Of a stretch of DNA of 64,000 nucleotides, positions 27,631 through 36,655 are shown piece by piece. The position numbers and the translations under genes were made by a program. This stretch comes from Arthrobacter sp. Bi26 (GTDB lineage: Bacteria > Actinomycetota > Actinomycetes > Actinomycetales > Micrococcaceae). The stretch's first letter is position 1. Each line of letters opens with the position of its first letter. Location: the NCBI RefSeq assembly GCF_918697925.1, contig NZ_CAKKMF010000014.1:1-64000 (forward strand), read 5' to 3'. The notes beneath the pieces are model-generated. The model saw only the letters and a program-made list of their open reading frames with translations, was not told the origin of the DNA and ran no database searches.

Positions 27631-28350
27631 CTACTTTCTGGTGGCCTCGGCATCCCCGGAGGCGGTCATCGGTGCAGGAACGGCGGAGGCGGGTTCGTGT
27701 GTGGGCCCGCCGTCGAGCCATTCGTCCACGACCTCGGCGTCGTGGCGGCCGAGGCGCTTGTGCCACCAGCGCAGGAGATGGTCAATGAGGACACCGAGGA
27801 CGATCGCGAACACCACCGCGATCCCCGCGCTAAGCAGCGGGTTGTGATGCAGCCACGGGAAGGAACTGGCCAGGACGCCGATGCCGATCGAGTAGGCCAC
27901 CCACGTCAAGCACGCGAAGGCGTCCAGGAGGAAGAATCTCCGGTGCGGGAACGCCGTCGTGCCCGCCACGTAGTTGACGGCGACACGGCCCCACGGGATG
28001 TACCGGGCCGTGAAAATCAGGACGGCGCCGCGCTTTTCGAGTTCGTAGTGTGCCCAGCCGAAGACCTTTTGGACCTTCGGTTTGCGCATCCAGCGGAACC
28101 GCTCGAGGCCAATTTTGCGGCCGAGCATGTATGCCATGTTGTCGCCGGCGATGGCCCCAACCAGCGCTGTGAGGCCGAGAATCCACAGATTGGGCTGGCC
28201 GCTGTGCACGGAATACGCCGCAAGGGCAACGATGAGGGTCTCGCTGGGGACCACCATCGCGAAGCCGTCCACGAAGAAGAAAACCAGCAGGAGGGGGTAG
28301 ATCCACCACTGGCCAGCGGCATGGAGCACGGCCTCGTTAATGAACTCCAT
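27631..28350 (-). CDS. DedA family membrane protein (first of a tandem pair)
   Basis: The product is 239 aa. DedA proteins are undecaprenyl-phosphate or phospholipid flippase-type membrane proteins, used for recycling envelope carriers. Signature pieces are DGFAMVVPSETLIVALAAYS, GDNMAYMLGRKIGLERFRWM and FTARYIPWGRVAVNYVAGTT, with four to five hydrophobic segments. The last ~40 residues are a charged cytoplasmic tail (RHDAEVVDEWLDGG). ATG at 28350 is used; in-frame sequence upstream is not membrane-like. It has a paralogue 156 nt upstream. Confidence 0.87.
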   Translation of the reverse strand: MEFINEAVLHAAGQWWIYPLLLVFFFVDGFAMVVPSETLIVALAAYSVHSGQPNLWILGLTALVGAIAGDNMAYMLGRKIGLERFRWMRKPKVQKVFGWAHYELEKRGAVLIFTARYIPWGRVAVNYVAGTTAFPHRRFFLLDAFACLTWVAYSIGIGVLASSFPWLHHNPLLSAGIAVVFAIVLGVLIDHLLRWWHKRLGRHDAEVVDEWLDGGPTHEPASAVPAPMTASGDAEATRK

Positions 28351-28506
28351 GCGGGCGGTGCTCCTTGATGACTGGGAACGGACAACTAAGCCGTACCGTA
28401 CATGCGATGACAGTGGGTGGAACCTTGGACGGAACCTTGGACGAAGGGCGGCCAACAAACGTGACGCAAATCGCTCCTAAGTGTCCCATGGGCGGGGCCA
28501 ATCCGC

Positions 28507-29142
28507 CTAGGACTCGGCGGGTGGAACGGAACGCGTCGATTGCTCCGGGGTACGGCCGCGCACCTTACTGATCACGCGGTCCAGGACGATGCCCAGAACG
28601 ATGGCGCAGATGATCGCCATGGCCGCGCCCAGCACGTGGTTTTTCTCAAACCAGGGGCCAACAAACAGGCCGATCCCCACCGAATAGACGGCCCACAGCA
28701 GCGCCGAGAGGATCGTCAGGCTGACGAATCTGCTCCGCGGGTAGTGCGTGGCGCCGGCGGTCAGGTTGACGGCCACCCGTCCGATCGGGACGAAGCGCGC
28801 CACGAGGATCAGTGAGGCAGGCCGTTTCCGCAGTTCCCGTCCGGCCCAGCGGAAGGCCGCCTGCGTGCGGGGGCCGCGCATCCATGCCCAGCGCCGGGTT
28901 CCTACGCGGCGGCCGAGCACGTAAGCGATGTTGTCGCCCAGGAATGCACCGGCGGCGGCCGTGGCGATCAGGAGCGCCGGATTGGGAACATCGGCCGTGG
29001 CGGCAACTGCAGCCAGGCCCACCACCACCGACTCGCTCGGGATCGGCGGAAAGAAGCCGTCGATCACGCAGCAGGCGAAAACCAGGACGAGGACCCAGGG
29101 TTGCCCTGCAGCGGCGAGGATGAAGTCGTTGATTGCCTGCAC
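28507..29142 (-). CDS. DedA family membrane protein (second of a tandem pair)
   Basis: The product is 211 aa. It aligns along its length with the neighbouring DedA protein: DGFFPPIPSESVVVGLAAVA, GDNIAYVLGRRVGTRRWAWM, LVARFVPIGRVAVNLTAGAT and a similar last helix (GAAMAIICAIVLGIVLDRVI). It has a shorter C-terminal tail. The GTG start at 29142 follows AGGAAG. The two genes probably arose by tandem duplication and have since diverged widely. Confidence 0.87.
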   Translation of the reverse strand: MQAINDFILAAAGQPWVLVLVFACCVIDGFFPPIPSESVVVGLAAVAATADVPNPALLIATAAAGAFLGDNIAYVLGRRVGTRRWAWMRGPRTQAAFRWAGRELRKRPASLILVARFVPIGRVAVNLTAGATHYPRSRFVSLTILSALLWAVYSVGIGLFVGPWFEKNHVLGAAMAIICAIVLGIVLDRVISKVRGRTPEQSTRSVPPAES

Positions 29143-29199
29143 AGCTTCCTAACGCGCGGCGGGGCCAGATAGATCCACAGTGTACCGGCCGGGTCAGCG

Positions 29200-29260
29200 G
29201 TTGCCCTATCACTTATGGCGGCTAACCCGGGGGTTTGGGGACCATAAGTGATAGGGCAAC
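29200..29260. repeat. 61-bp palindromic repeat element, copy 1
   Basis: Two perfect 19-bp arms, GTTGCCCTATCACTTATGG (29200-29218) and its complement (29242-29260), flank a 23-nt GC-rich centre. It starts 4 nt past the deoA stop and lies between deoA and the second DedA gene. It is related in arms, length and centre to the element at 57944-58006. It lacks a T-run, so a terminator role alone does not explain it. Confidence 0.9.
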
Positions 29261-29264
29261 GGGG

Positions 29265-30596
29265 TTAGGCGATGCGGTCGATGATGAGCTTCTGGGCCGG
29301 CCGGGAGCCCTCGGGTGCGATCACGGCGGCGTGTTCGAGCGCTTCCTTGGCGCGCTCGAACTTCTCCGGGGTGTCCGTCAGGAGGGTCATGAGCGGTTCG
29401 CCCGCCCTGACCGTGGCGCCGGGCTTGGCGTGCATCCGCACCCCGGCCCCGGCCTGGACCCGGTCCTCCTTGCGGGCGCGTCCGGCGCCGAGCCGCCAGG
29501 CCGCGACGCCGACGGCCATCGCGTCGAGCTCCACCAGGACGCCGTCGGCCGGAGCGTAGATGACCTCGGATTCCTTGGCGACCGGGAGCTTGGCGCGCGG
29601 GTCCCCGCCCTGCGCCTCGATCATCCGGTTCCAGACATCCATGGCCCGGCCGTCCCGGAGTGCGGCCCGGGGATCGGCGTCGCGGACGCCGGCGCACGCC
29701 AGCATTTCCTCCGCGAGCCGGACGGTGAGTTCGACGACGTCGTCCGGGCCTCCCCCGGCGAGGACCTCGACGGATTCCTGAACCTCGATCGCGTTGCCCG
29801 CGGTGAGGCCCAGGGGGGTGTTCATGTTGGTGAGCAGGGCCACCGTGCTGACGCCTGCGTCCTTGCCCAGGGCCACCATGGTCTCGGCCAGTTCGCGGGC
29901 GCGGGCCTCGTCCTTCATGAACGCGCCGCTGCCCACCTTGACGTCGAGCACCAGCGAGCCGGTGCCTTCGGCAATCTTCTTGCTCATGATCGAGGAGGCG
30001 ATCAGCGGGATGGCCTCCACGGTCCCGGTGACGTCGCGGAGCGCGTAGAGCTTCTTGTCCGCCGGGGCCAGTCCCGCGCCGGCCGCGCAGATGACCGCGC
30101 CGACGTCCTGGAGCTGGGCCATCATTTCCTCATTGCTCAGGGCCGCCCGCCAGCCCGGGATGGCCTCGAGCTTGTCCAAAGTGCCGCCTGTGTGGCCGAG
30201 GCCGCGGCCCGAGAGCTGCGGCACTGCCACGCCGAAGACCGCTACCAGGGGCGCCAGCGGCAGGGTGATCTTGTCCCCGACGCCGCCCGTGGAGTGCTTG
30301 TCCGACGTCGCCTTTACGCCGCCGTCGGGCCTGCGCAGGCCGGAGAAGTCCATCCGCTCCCCGGAGGCGATCATGGCCGCCGTCCAGCGGGAGATCTCGG
30401 CCCGGTCCATGCCGTTGAGCAGGATGGCCATGTTCAGGGCGGCCATCTGTTCGTCGGCGATGGCGCCGCGGGTGTACGCGTCGATCGTCCAGTCGATCTG
30501 GGCCGGGCTGAGCACGCCCTTGTCCCGCTTGATGCGGATGATGTCGACGGCGTCGAACGCTTCGGTGTTGCTGGTGCTCTGAGTCGCTTGTGTCAC
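29265..30596 (-). CDS. deoA: thymidine phosphorylase
   Basis: The product is 443 aa. It splits thymidine (or other pyrimidine nucleosides) with phosphate to base and deoxyribose-1-phosphate. SDKHSTGGVGDKITLPLAPL is the phosphate-binding motif, and SGRGLGHTGGTLDKLEAIPG is the family signature. VGSGAFMKDEARARELAETM is the hinge region. GTG at 30596 has GGAGG about 8 nt upstream and overlaps the cdd stop by 4 bp (GTGA). A pyrimidine-nucleoside phosphorylase specificity is also possible. Confidence 0.93.
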   Translation of the reverse strand: MTQATQSTSNTEAFDAVDIIRIKRDKGVLSPAQIDWTIDAYTRGAIADEQMAALNMAILLNGMDRAEISRWTAAMIASGERMDFSGLRRPDGGVKATSDKHSTGGVGDKITLPLAPLVAVFGVAVPQLSGRGLGHTGGTLDKLEAIPGWRAALSNEEMMAQLQDVGAVICAAGAGLAPADKKLYALRDVTGTVEAIPLIASSIMSKKIAEGTGSLVLDVKVGSGAFMKDEARARELAETMVALGKDAGVSTVALLTNMNTPLGLTAGNAIEVQESVEVLAGGGPDDVVELTVRLAEEMLACAGVRDADPRAALRDGRAMDVWNRMIEAQGGDPRAKLPVAKESEVIYAPADGVLVELDAMAVGVAAWRLGAGRARKEDRVQAGAGVRMHAKPGATVRAGEPLMTLLTDTPEKFERAKEALEHAAVIAPEGSRPAQKLIIDRIA

Positions 30597-30997
30597 CGGG
30601 GTTCCTCCAGGTGTTGGGGGCCAAAGGCATCGGGAAGGACCTGGTCCATGGTCTTGATTCCCTGCGTGGTCATGAGCTCCATATCCGGAGCCCGGAATTC
30701 GTAGAGCAGCTGGCGGCAGCGCCCGCACGGCATGAGGACGTTCCCGCCGGCGTCCACGCAGTAGAAGGCACGGAGCCGTCCCCCGCCGGTCATCTGCAGG
30801 TTGCCCACCAGGGCGCACTCGGCGCACAGGGTCAGCCCGTAGCTGGCGTTCTCGACGTTGCAGCCGCTGACGATCCGCCCGTCCCCGGTGAGGGCCGCGG
30901 TCCCCACCGGAAACTTCGAATACGGCGCGTAGGCGTTCTTCATGGCGGACACTGCCGCGGCTTCGAGCGCTGCCCAGTCGACGTCGGTGCTGTCCAT
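30593..30997 (-). CDS. cdd: cytidine deaminase
   Basis: The product is 134 aa, the small tetrameric type. It deaminates cytidine/deoxycytidine to uridine/deoxyuridine. The zinc site is CAECAL (Cys, catalytic Glu) with PCGRCRQLLYEF (two Cys). YAPYSKFPVGTAALTGDG and GCNVENASYGLTLCAE are standard. The last ~35 residues (LMTTQGIKTMDQVLPDAFGP) are also typical. It starts 2 nt after the permease stop, within the nucleoside operon. Confidence 0.96.
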   Translation of the reverse strand: MDSTDVDWAALEAAAVSAMKNAYAPYSKFPVGTAALTGDGRIVSGCNVENASYGLTLCAECALVGNLQMTGGGRLRAFYCVDAGGNVLMPCGRCRQLLYEFRAPDMELMTTQGIKTMDQVLPDAFGPQHLEEPR

Positions 30998-30999
30998 TC

Positions 31000-32316
31000 T
31001 CAGCCCTTGACGTAAGGTATGCCGTCGGCGGCCGGCGGCCGGGAGCGGCCCACGAGCCCGGCCACGGCAAACACGGTCACGACGTACGGCAGCATGGCCA
31101 TGAACTGGCTCGGCACGGGCGTGCCGATGATCGTCACGATGCTTTGCAGGTTGTCTGCGAAGCCGAACAACAGCGCGGCGAAGAAGGCCCCGATCGGGTT
31201 CCAGCGGCCCAGGATCATGGCGGCGAGGGCAATGAAGCCGCGGCCGCCGGAGATTTCCTTGGTGAAGCTGTCGATCGCCACGAGGGTGAAGAACGATCCG
31301 CCGATTCCGGCGACGGCGCCGCCGATCGTGACGTTCCAGAAGCGGGTCGCGTTGACCTTGATGCCCAGGGTGTCAGCGGCCTGAGGGTGCTCGCCCACGG
31401 CCCGGACGCGCAGGCCCCACTTCGTCTTGAACAGCCCGATCCAGATCACAATGACGGCTATGTACATCAGGTAGCCCACCACGGACTGCTTGAACAGGAT
31501 GGGCCCGATCACCGGGATGCCGGACAGGACCGGGATATCGATGTTGGGCAGCTCGCCGGGCGAGTTGTATTTCTCCGGGTCGGACTGCATCACGGTGCTG
31601 AACAGGAAGCCGGTAAGCCCGGAGACCAGGACGTTGAGCACGACGCCGACGATGATCTGGTTGACCACGTACTTGATGCTGAACAGCGCCAGCACCATGG
31701 AGACCAGGGCGCCCGCCACGGCCGCCGCAAGCAGGCCCAGGTAGGGGTTGTGCGTCAGGCTGGCGACGAGCGCGGCCGTGAAGGCACCGCCCAGGAGCTG
31801 GCCTTCGATGGCGATGTTAACGACGCCGGCACGTTCGCACAGCACACCTGAGAGGGAGCCGAAGACGATCGGCACGGCGAGCGTCACGGACCCGGCGATG
31901 AGGCCGGCCAGCGAAATGCTGGGGGTCCGGGCGCCGCCCACCACCCAGATCAGGAAGGCGACGACGAACACCACGGTGAACACGGCCGGCACCCAGCGCG
32001 GGGGCCGCTGGTTATTTCTTGCCTTCAGGACCAAGGCGTAGCCCGCGAGGCCCAGCAGGATCATGGAGAGCACGATGCCGCTGAGGAATGCGGGCACTTC
32101 GATCGCCGGGAGCTGGAAGAAGTCTCCGCCGGAGGAAACGCCGAACTTGGCATTCCCCTGCGGACCCAGCAGCCCGAAGAAGATGAAGGCGAGGGTGGCC
32201 AGTACCGACAGCGTCACCGGCAACTTCCAGGTCACGGGCTTGGCGGACACCGCCGGCCCGCCGTTCTTCTCCGGCTGGGGCTTTCCTTGGACGGGCGAGG
32301 TTGCTGTTGTGCTCAT
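31000..32316 (-). CDS. nucleoside ABC transporter permease 2 (BmpA-linked)
   Basis: The product is 438 aa. After a ~40-residue polar start there are nine or ten hydrophobic segments. It belongs to the LivM/RbsC-like permease family (GVVNIAIEGQLLGGAFTAAL, LRVRAVGEHPQAADTLGIKV, ISGGRGFIALAAMILGRWNP), as in B. subtilis NupQ. With the other permease and the double ATPase it forms a nucleoside importer; cdd and deoA downstream support this. ATG at 32316 follows GGAGG and overlaps the upstream gene by 4 bp. Confidence 0.9.
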   Translation of the reverse strand: MSTTATSPVQGKPQPEKNGGPAVSAKPVTWKLPVTLSVLATLAFIFFGLLGPQGNAKFGVSSGGDFFQLPAIEVPAFLSGIVLSMILLGLAGYALVLKARNNQRPPRWVPAVFTVVFVVAFLIWVVGGARTPSISLAGLIAGSVTLAVPIVFGSLSGVLCERAGVVNIAIEGQLLGGAFTAALVASLTHNPYLGLLAAAVAGALVSMVLALFSIKYVVNQIIVGVVLNVLVSGLTGFLFSTVMQSDPEKYNSPGELPNIDIPVLSGIPVIGPILFKQSVVGYLMYIAVIVIWIGLFKTKWGLRVRAVGEHPQAADTLGIKVNATRFWNVTIGGAVAGIGGSFFTLVAIDSFTKEISGGRGFIALAAMILGRWNPIGAFFAALLFGFADNLQSIVTIIGTPVPSQFMAMLPYVVTVFAVAGLVGRSRPPAADGIPYVKG

Positions 32317-33713
32317 GCGGCACCTCCGGTGGTTGCGGCCTGCTTGGTTTTGCCGGCGGTCGCGGCCTTCTTCTTGCGCGGGTTGAGTCCGAAGATCGCC
32401 CGGACCAGGGGCGGCGCCGCGATGAACAGCACAATGAGCGACTGGACCACGAGGACGATGTCGATCGGAGTTCCGGTCTGGATCTGCATCTGGACGGCGC
32501 CTGCTCGGAAGGCTCCGAACAGCAGGCCGGCGGCAAAGGTGCCCCACGGCGACGAACGTCCCAGCAGCGCCACAGTGATCGCGTCAAAGCCGTAGGTTGC
32601 CGCGACACCATCGGTCAGGACCTTTTCGGTGCCGGCCACCTGCGCCACGCCGGCCAGGCCGGCCAGGCCGCCGGCGATGGTCATCACCAGGATGGTGGCC
32701 CGGGAGACGTTGATGCCGGCGGTCAGGGCTGCCTTGGGGTTGGCTCCGACGGCCCGGAACTCGAAACCGATCGTGGACCGGTTCAGCAGCCATGAGACAA
32801 ACACGGTGGCCGCGATGGCCAGCAGGAAGCCCAGGTGCAGCCGGTACTGGCTGCCGAAGATCAGCGGGTACGCGGCGCTGGGGTCCACGATCGGCGATAT
32901 CGGTGTGTCCGCCCCCGGGCGCTGGAACAAGTCCGTGTCCAGCAGGTAGCGCAGGAAATAGAGGGCGATGTAGTTGAACATGATGGTCACGATGACCTCG
33001 TGTGCACCCGTCCTGGCTTTGAGCACACCGACGATGCCGCCCCAGACGGCGCCGCCGATGACGCCGGCCACGAGCACCAGCAGCAGGTGCAGCCCGGTCG
33101 GCAGGTGCAGCGCGAAGCCGACCCACGAGGCGAGGATGCCGGCCATGATGATCTGGCCCTGCGCACCGATGTTGAACAGGCCCGCGCGGAAGGCCAGGGC
33201 GACGCCGAGGCCCGCCGTGATCAGTGGGGTGGCGATGGTCAGCGTCTCCATGAGGGGGGCGAACTGTCCGGCCGCTCCGGTCCCGCGGGGGTTATAGACC
33301 GCGCCCTGGAAGAGGGCGACGTAGGACTCGGTGGCGGCGGACCAGACGGCGGCGAGGAAGTCGCTGGGCCGGGCAAAGAAATAGCCGGCCGTGGTGCCGA
33401 CCACCTTGTCCGTCATGGCGATCAGCAGACCGCCCAGGATCAGTGCCAGCAGCACCGCCAGGATGGTCACGATGCCGTTGCCGGTGAAGATCTTGCGCAG
33501 CACCGATTCCTCTTCCGGGGCGCCGGGAAGGGTTCCGCTCTGGGCCGAGACCGGGACGGCCGATGGCTGGTGGGCGCCGCCCGCGGTGTCCAGCGAGGTG
33601 ACGAAGTCTGCATCGTCCTCGAGCGGCTCAGGCTCCACGGCGGTGGTCTGGGCGGCCGGAAGCCGGTCGGGGTCCGGTGCGGCGGCGGGCCGAGGCTCGG
33701 TGTTCTCACTCAT
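32313..33713 (-). CDS. nucleoside ABC transporter permease 1 (BmpA-linked)
   Basis: The product is 466 aa. The first ~85 residues are polar (ALPAAQTTAVEPEPLEDDAD-like) and presumably cytoplasmic. The core resembles B. subtilis NupP/YufP: RAGLFNIGAQGQIIMAGILA, GAHEVIVTIMFNYIALYFLR, FEFRAVGANPKAALTAGINV and TVALLGRSSPWGTFAAGLLF. It pairs with the downstream permease. ATG at 33713 overlaps the ATPase stop by 8 bp. Confidence 0.9.
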   Translation of the reverse strand: MSENTEPRPAAAPDPDRLPAAQTTAVEPEPLEDDADFVTSLDTAGGAHQPSAVPVSAQSGTLPGAPEEESVLRKIFTGNGIVTILAVLLALILGGLLIAMTDKVVGTTAGYFFARPSDFLAAVWSAATESYVALFQGAVYNPRGTGAAGQFAPLMETLTIATPLITAGLGVALAFRAGLFNIGAQGQIIMAGILASWVGFALHLPTGLHLLLVLVAGVIGGAVWGGIVGVLKARTGAHEVIVTIMFNYIALYFLRYLLDTDLFQRPGADTPISPIVDPSAAYPLIFGSQYRLHLGFLLAIAATVFVSWLLNRSTIGFEFRAVGANPKAALTAGINVSRATILVMTIAGGLAGLAGVAQVAGTEKVLTDGVAATYGFDAITVALLGRSSPWGTFAAGLLFGAFRAGAVQMQIQTGTPIDIVLVVQSLIVLFIAAPPLVRAIFGLNPRKKKAATAGKTKQAATTGGAA

Positions 33714-35385
33714 GGGGGTCTCCTACGGCGCCGGAGCGGGGCTCCTGCACGGACGGGGCGGCGGGCGCCGGGTTCGTTGCTGGGGTTTCGGCCGGGTTTT
33801 CTGCCGGGTTTTCTGCTGCGTTCCCGGCCGGGTTTTCAGAGAGGGATGGAGCCGCGTGCTTGCCTGCGGCGTCGGCCTGGGCTTCGTCCGGGGAAACCCC
33901 GGCCATCATCAGGCCCAGGACGTCGCGCCCGGTGCCGGCCGGGACGATCCCGACCAGCCTGCCCTTGTACAGCACGGCGATCCGGTCGGCGAGTTCAATC
34001 ACCTCGTCCAGTTCGGTGGAGACGATCATGACAGGCGTGCCGTGGTCCCGCTCCGCGACGATCCGCTTGTGCAGGAACTCGATGGAGCCCACGTCCACGC
34101 CGCGGGTGGGCTGGGAGGCGATGAACAGCCGCAGCGGCCGGGAGAGCTCCCGGGCCATGACGACCTTCTGCTGGTTGCCGCCCGAGAGGGTGCCGGCCGC
34201 GAGCATGCCGGACGGCGTGCGGACGTCGAATTCTTCGATCCGGGTCTTGGCGTTCTCCAGGACCTTGGCCGGGCTCATGCTGATGCCCTTGGCGAACGGC
34301 GCGCGGTCGTACCGGTCCAGGATCAGGTTCTCAGCGATGGAGAACGTGCCAATCAGCCCGTCGAGTGAACGGTCTTCCGGCACGAATCCGACGCCGGCAT
34401 TGAGGACGTCCTTGACGCTGCTGCCCAGGAGTTCTTCACCGTCGAGGGTGATCGAGCCGTGGACCCTCTCCTGCAGGCCGAGGATGGCCTCGGTCAATTC
34501 GGTCTGGCCGTTGCCTTGGACGCCGGCGACGGCGAGGATCTCGCCGCGGGCGATCCCGAAGCTGATGCCGTCCACAACATGCTGGCCGCTGGGTGCGATG
34601 ACGGTGAGGTCCTTGACCTCGAACGTGGTCTCCTGCGGATTGGCAGGAGCCTTGTCCAGGGTCAGGCTCACGGCCCGGCCCACCATCATGGACGCCAACT
34701 CGGTGGTCGAGGCGCCGGGATCGGCCGTGCCCACCACCTTGCCGCGCCGGATGACGGTGATGGTGTCCGAAACGGCTTTCACCTCGCGCAGCTTGTGGGA
34801 AATGAAGACGATGGAGGTGCCGTGGCTCTTGAGCTGGCGCATGATGTCCAGCAGCTCATCGGTGTCCTGCGGGGTCAGCACGGCCGTCGGCTCATCGAGG
34901 ATGAGCACCTTGGCGTCGCGGACCAGTGCCTTGATGATTTCGACGCGCTGCTGCACGCCCACGGGGAGGTCTTCGATCAGCGCGTCGGGGTCGACGTCGA
35001 AGCCGTACCGGTCCGAGATCTCCCGGATCTTCCGGCGTGTGTCCTCGAGGTCCAGGAATCCGCCGGTTTTGGTGGTCTCCGCTCCCAGCGCGACATTCTC
35101 AGCGACGGTAAAGACCGGGACCAGCATGAAGTGCTGGTGCACCATGCCGATCCCGGCCGCCATCGCGTCGCCGGGGCCGCGGAAGGTGACCGGTTTGTCG
35201 TCGATCAGGATTTCGCCCTCTGTGGGCTCGTACAGTCCGTACAGGACGTTCATCAGCGTGGACTTGCCAGCGCCGTTCTCGCCGAGCAGACAGTGAATCT
35301 GCCCGGGTTCAACAACCACATCGATGTGATCGTTGGCTACCAGGGAGCCGAAGCGTTTTGTAATGCCCTTGAGTTCAAGTTTCAA
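33706..35385 (-). CDS. nucleoside ABC transporter double ATP-binding protein
   Basis: The product is 559 aa with two ABC domains, like B. subtilis NupO. Domain 1: Walker A GENGAGKST, signature PVGVQQRVEIIKAL, Walker B VLILDEPTAV. Domain 2 (from ~265): degenerate Walker A VQGNGQTEL, signature LSGGNQQKVVMARE, and RLFIASQPTRGVDVG instead of a normal Walker B, as usual for sugar/nucleoside importers of this class. The last ~50 residues repeat ENPA/ETPA units (NPAGNAAENPAENPAETPAT). TTG at 35385 (MKLELKGITKRFG) is the best start, but the ribosome-binding site is weak, so ±12 nt is possible. Confidence 0.9.
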   Translation of the reverse strand: MKLELKGITKRFGSLVANDHIDVVVEPGQIHCLLGENGAGKSTLMNVLYGLYEPTEGEILIDDKPVTFRGPGDAMAAGIGMVHQHFMLVPVFTVAENVALGAETTKTGGFLDLEDTRRKIREISDRYGFDVDPDALIEDLPVGVQQRVEIIKALVRDAKVLILDEPTAVLTPQDTDELLDIMRQLKSHGTSIVFISHKLREVKAVSDTITVIRRGKVVGTADPGASTTELASMMVGRAVSLTLDKAPANPQETTFEVKDLTVIAPSGQHVVDGISFGIARGEILAVAGVQGNGQTELTEAILGLQERVHGSITLDGEELLGSSVKDVLNAGVGFVPEDRSLDGLIGTFSIAENLILDRYDRAPFAKGISMSPAKVLENAKTRIEEFDVRTPSGMLAAGTLSGGNQQKVVMARELSRPLRLFIASQPTRGVDVGSIEFLHKRIVAERDHGTPVMIVSTELDEVIELADRIAVLYKGRLVGIVPAGTGRDVLGLMMAGVSPDEAQADAAGKHAAPSLSENPAGNAAENPAENPAETPATNPAPAAPSVQEPRSGAVGDPHE

Positions 35386-35492
35386 AACTCTGACCAATCT
35401 CGAGATGTCCGGAAGGCTTGATCCGGACGCGTAGTGGGGGCTGCAGCACCAGCTTAGTGCCTGCGGTGTGAGGCGAGCGGGCCGCAACGAAA

Positions 35493-35536
35493 AGCGCCAC
35501 AGCCCGTGCGGTGGTGACCGGACGGGCCGTGGCGCT
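35493..35536 (-). terminator. hairpin between bmpA and the transporter genes
   Basis: On the minus strand a 15-bp stem (one G-U) with 14-nt loop is followed by TTTTCGTT. It lies after the lipoprotein gene and before the ATPase gene. Partial termination here would give more binding protein than transporter, a common pattern. Confidence 0.8.
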
Positions 35537-35548
35537 TAGCGGAGGAAG

Positions 35549-36655
35549 TTAGGCCTTGGGGCTGGCTGCAGATTCAACCTTCAGCTTGCCGTCGGCGATG
35601 TCCTTCTTGATCTGGTCCAGCTCGGACTTCAGTTCGGCCGGGACCTGGGCATCCATGTCGTGGAACGGAGCCAGCTGGACGCCGTCGTTCGCGAGGGTGC
35701 CAATGTACGGCTTGTTGGTGAACTGGCCGTCCTTGTCCTGCTTGACCACCGTCTCGACGGCCTCGCCCATCTGCTTCATGACGGAGGAGAGCATGATGTC
35801 CTTGTAATCCGGTGCCGTGAGGAAGCCGTCGGAGTCAACCCAGATGAGCTTGACGTCCTTGCCTGCTGCCTTGGCCTCCTGCAGGGCCGCGCCCGCACCC
35901 TTGCCGACCGGACCGGCGACGGGCATGACGATGTCGGCGCCCTGGTCCAGGAAGTTCTGGGTGAACTGCTTGCCCTTGTCCTGCTTTTCGAAGTCACCGG
36001 TGAAGGAGCCGTCCTGCTTGGCCTTGTCCCAGCCAAGGACCTTGACGTCCTTGCCCTTCTTCTCGTTGTAGTACTTCACGCCGTCGGCGTAGCCGTCCAT
36101 GAAGATGGTGACCGTGGGGATCTTGATGCCGCCGAAGGTGGCTACCGTTCCGGTCTTCGTGGTGCCTGCCGCGAGGTAGCCGGCCAGGAACGCGGCCTGG
36201 GCCGTGTCGTAGATGATCGGCTTGACGTTGGCGACCGGGGTTTCGTAGCCGAAGTCGATGATGGCGAAGTGCTTGTCCGGGTTCGCGGTGGCCTGGGCCT
36301 TCGTGGCGTCGCCGAGCAGGAAGCCGACCGTGATGGTCAGGTTGCAGCCGGCGGAGACCATGGCGCGCAGGTTGGGCTCGAAGTCGTTGTTGGTCTTGGA
36401 CTCGGCCTCGGCCGTCTGGATGCCAAGATCCTTCTCGGCCTTCTTCAGGCCCTCGTAGGAAGACTGGTTGAACGACTGGTCGTCGAATCCACCCGAGTCG
36501 GACACGATGCAGCCCTTGAAGTTGCTGGCCGTGTTGGTGGCGGTGCTGGCCTCCGGGGCGGCCCCGCAGCCGGTCAGCAGGAGTGCAGCCGCGCCGGCGG
36601 TGGCGACGCCGGCCATTGATCCGCGCTTGAAGGTGGCACGCAGAGAGTTCTTCAA
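35549..36655 (-). CDS. bmpA: BmpA/PnrA-family nucleoside-binding lipoprotein
   Basis: The product is 368 aa. A lipoprotein signal (KRGSMAGVATAGAAALLLTG followed by Cys) gives a mature anchor near residue 30. The PnrA-type binding fold follows: CIVSDSGGFDDQSFNQSSYE, FAIIDFGYETPVANVKPIIY, QAAFLAGYLAAGTTKTGTVA and a DSDGFLTAPDYKDIMLSSVM segment. It should capture purine/pyrimidine nucleosides outside the cell. TTG at 36655 is used because GGAGGAAAA precedes it and the next ATG would remove the basic n-region. It is first in the nucleoside operon. Confidence 0.92.
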   Translation of the reverse strand: MKNSLRATFKRGSMAGVATAGAAALLLTGCGAAPEASTATNTASNFKGCIVSDSGGFDDQSFNQSSYEGLKKAEKDLGIQTAEAESKTNNDFEPNLRAMVSAGCNLTITVGFLLGDATKAQATANPDKHFAIIDFGYETPVANVKPIIYDTAQAAFLAGYLAAGTTKTGTVATFGGIKIPTVTIFMDGYADGVKYYNEKKGKDVKVLGWDKAKQDGSFTGDFEKQDKGKQFTQNFLDQGADIVMPVAGPVGKGAGAALQEAKAAGKDVKLIWVDSDGFLTAPDYKDIMLSSVMKQMGEAVETVVKQDKDGQFTNKPYIGTLANDGVQLAPFHDMDAQVPAELKSELDQIKKDIADGKLKVESAASPKA

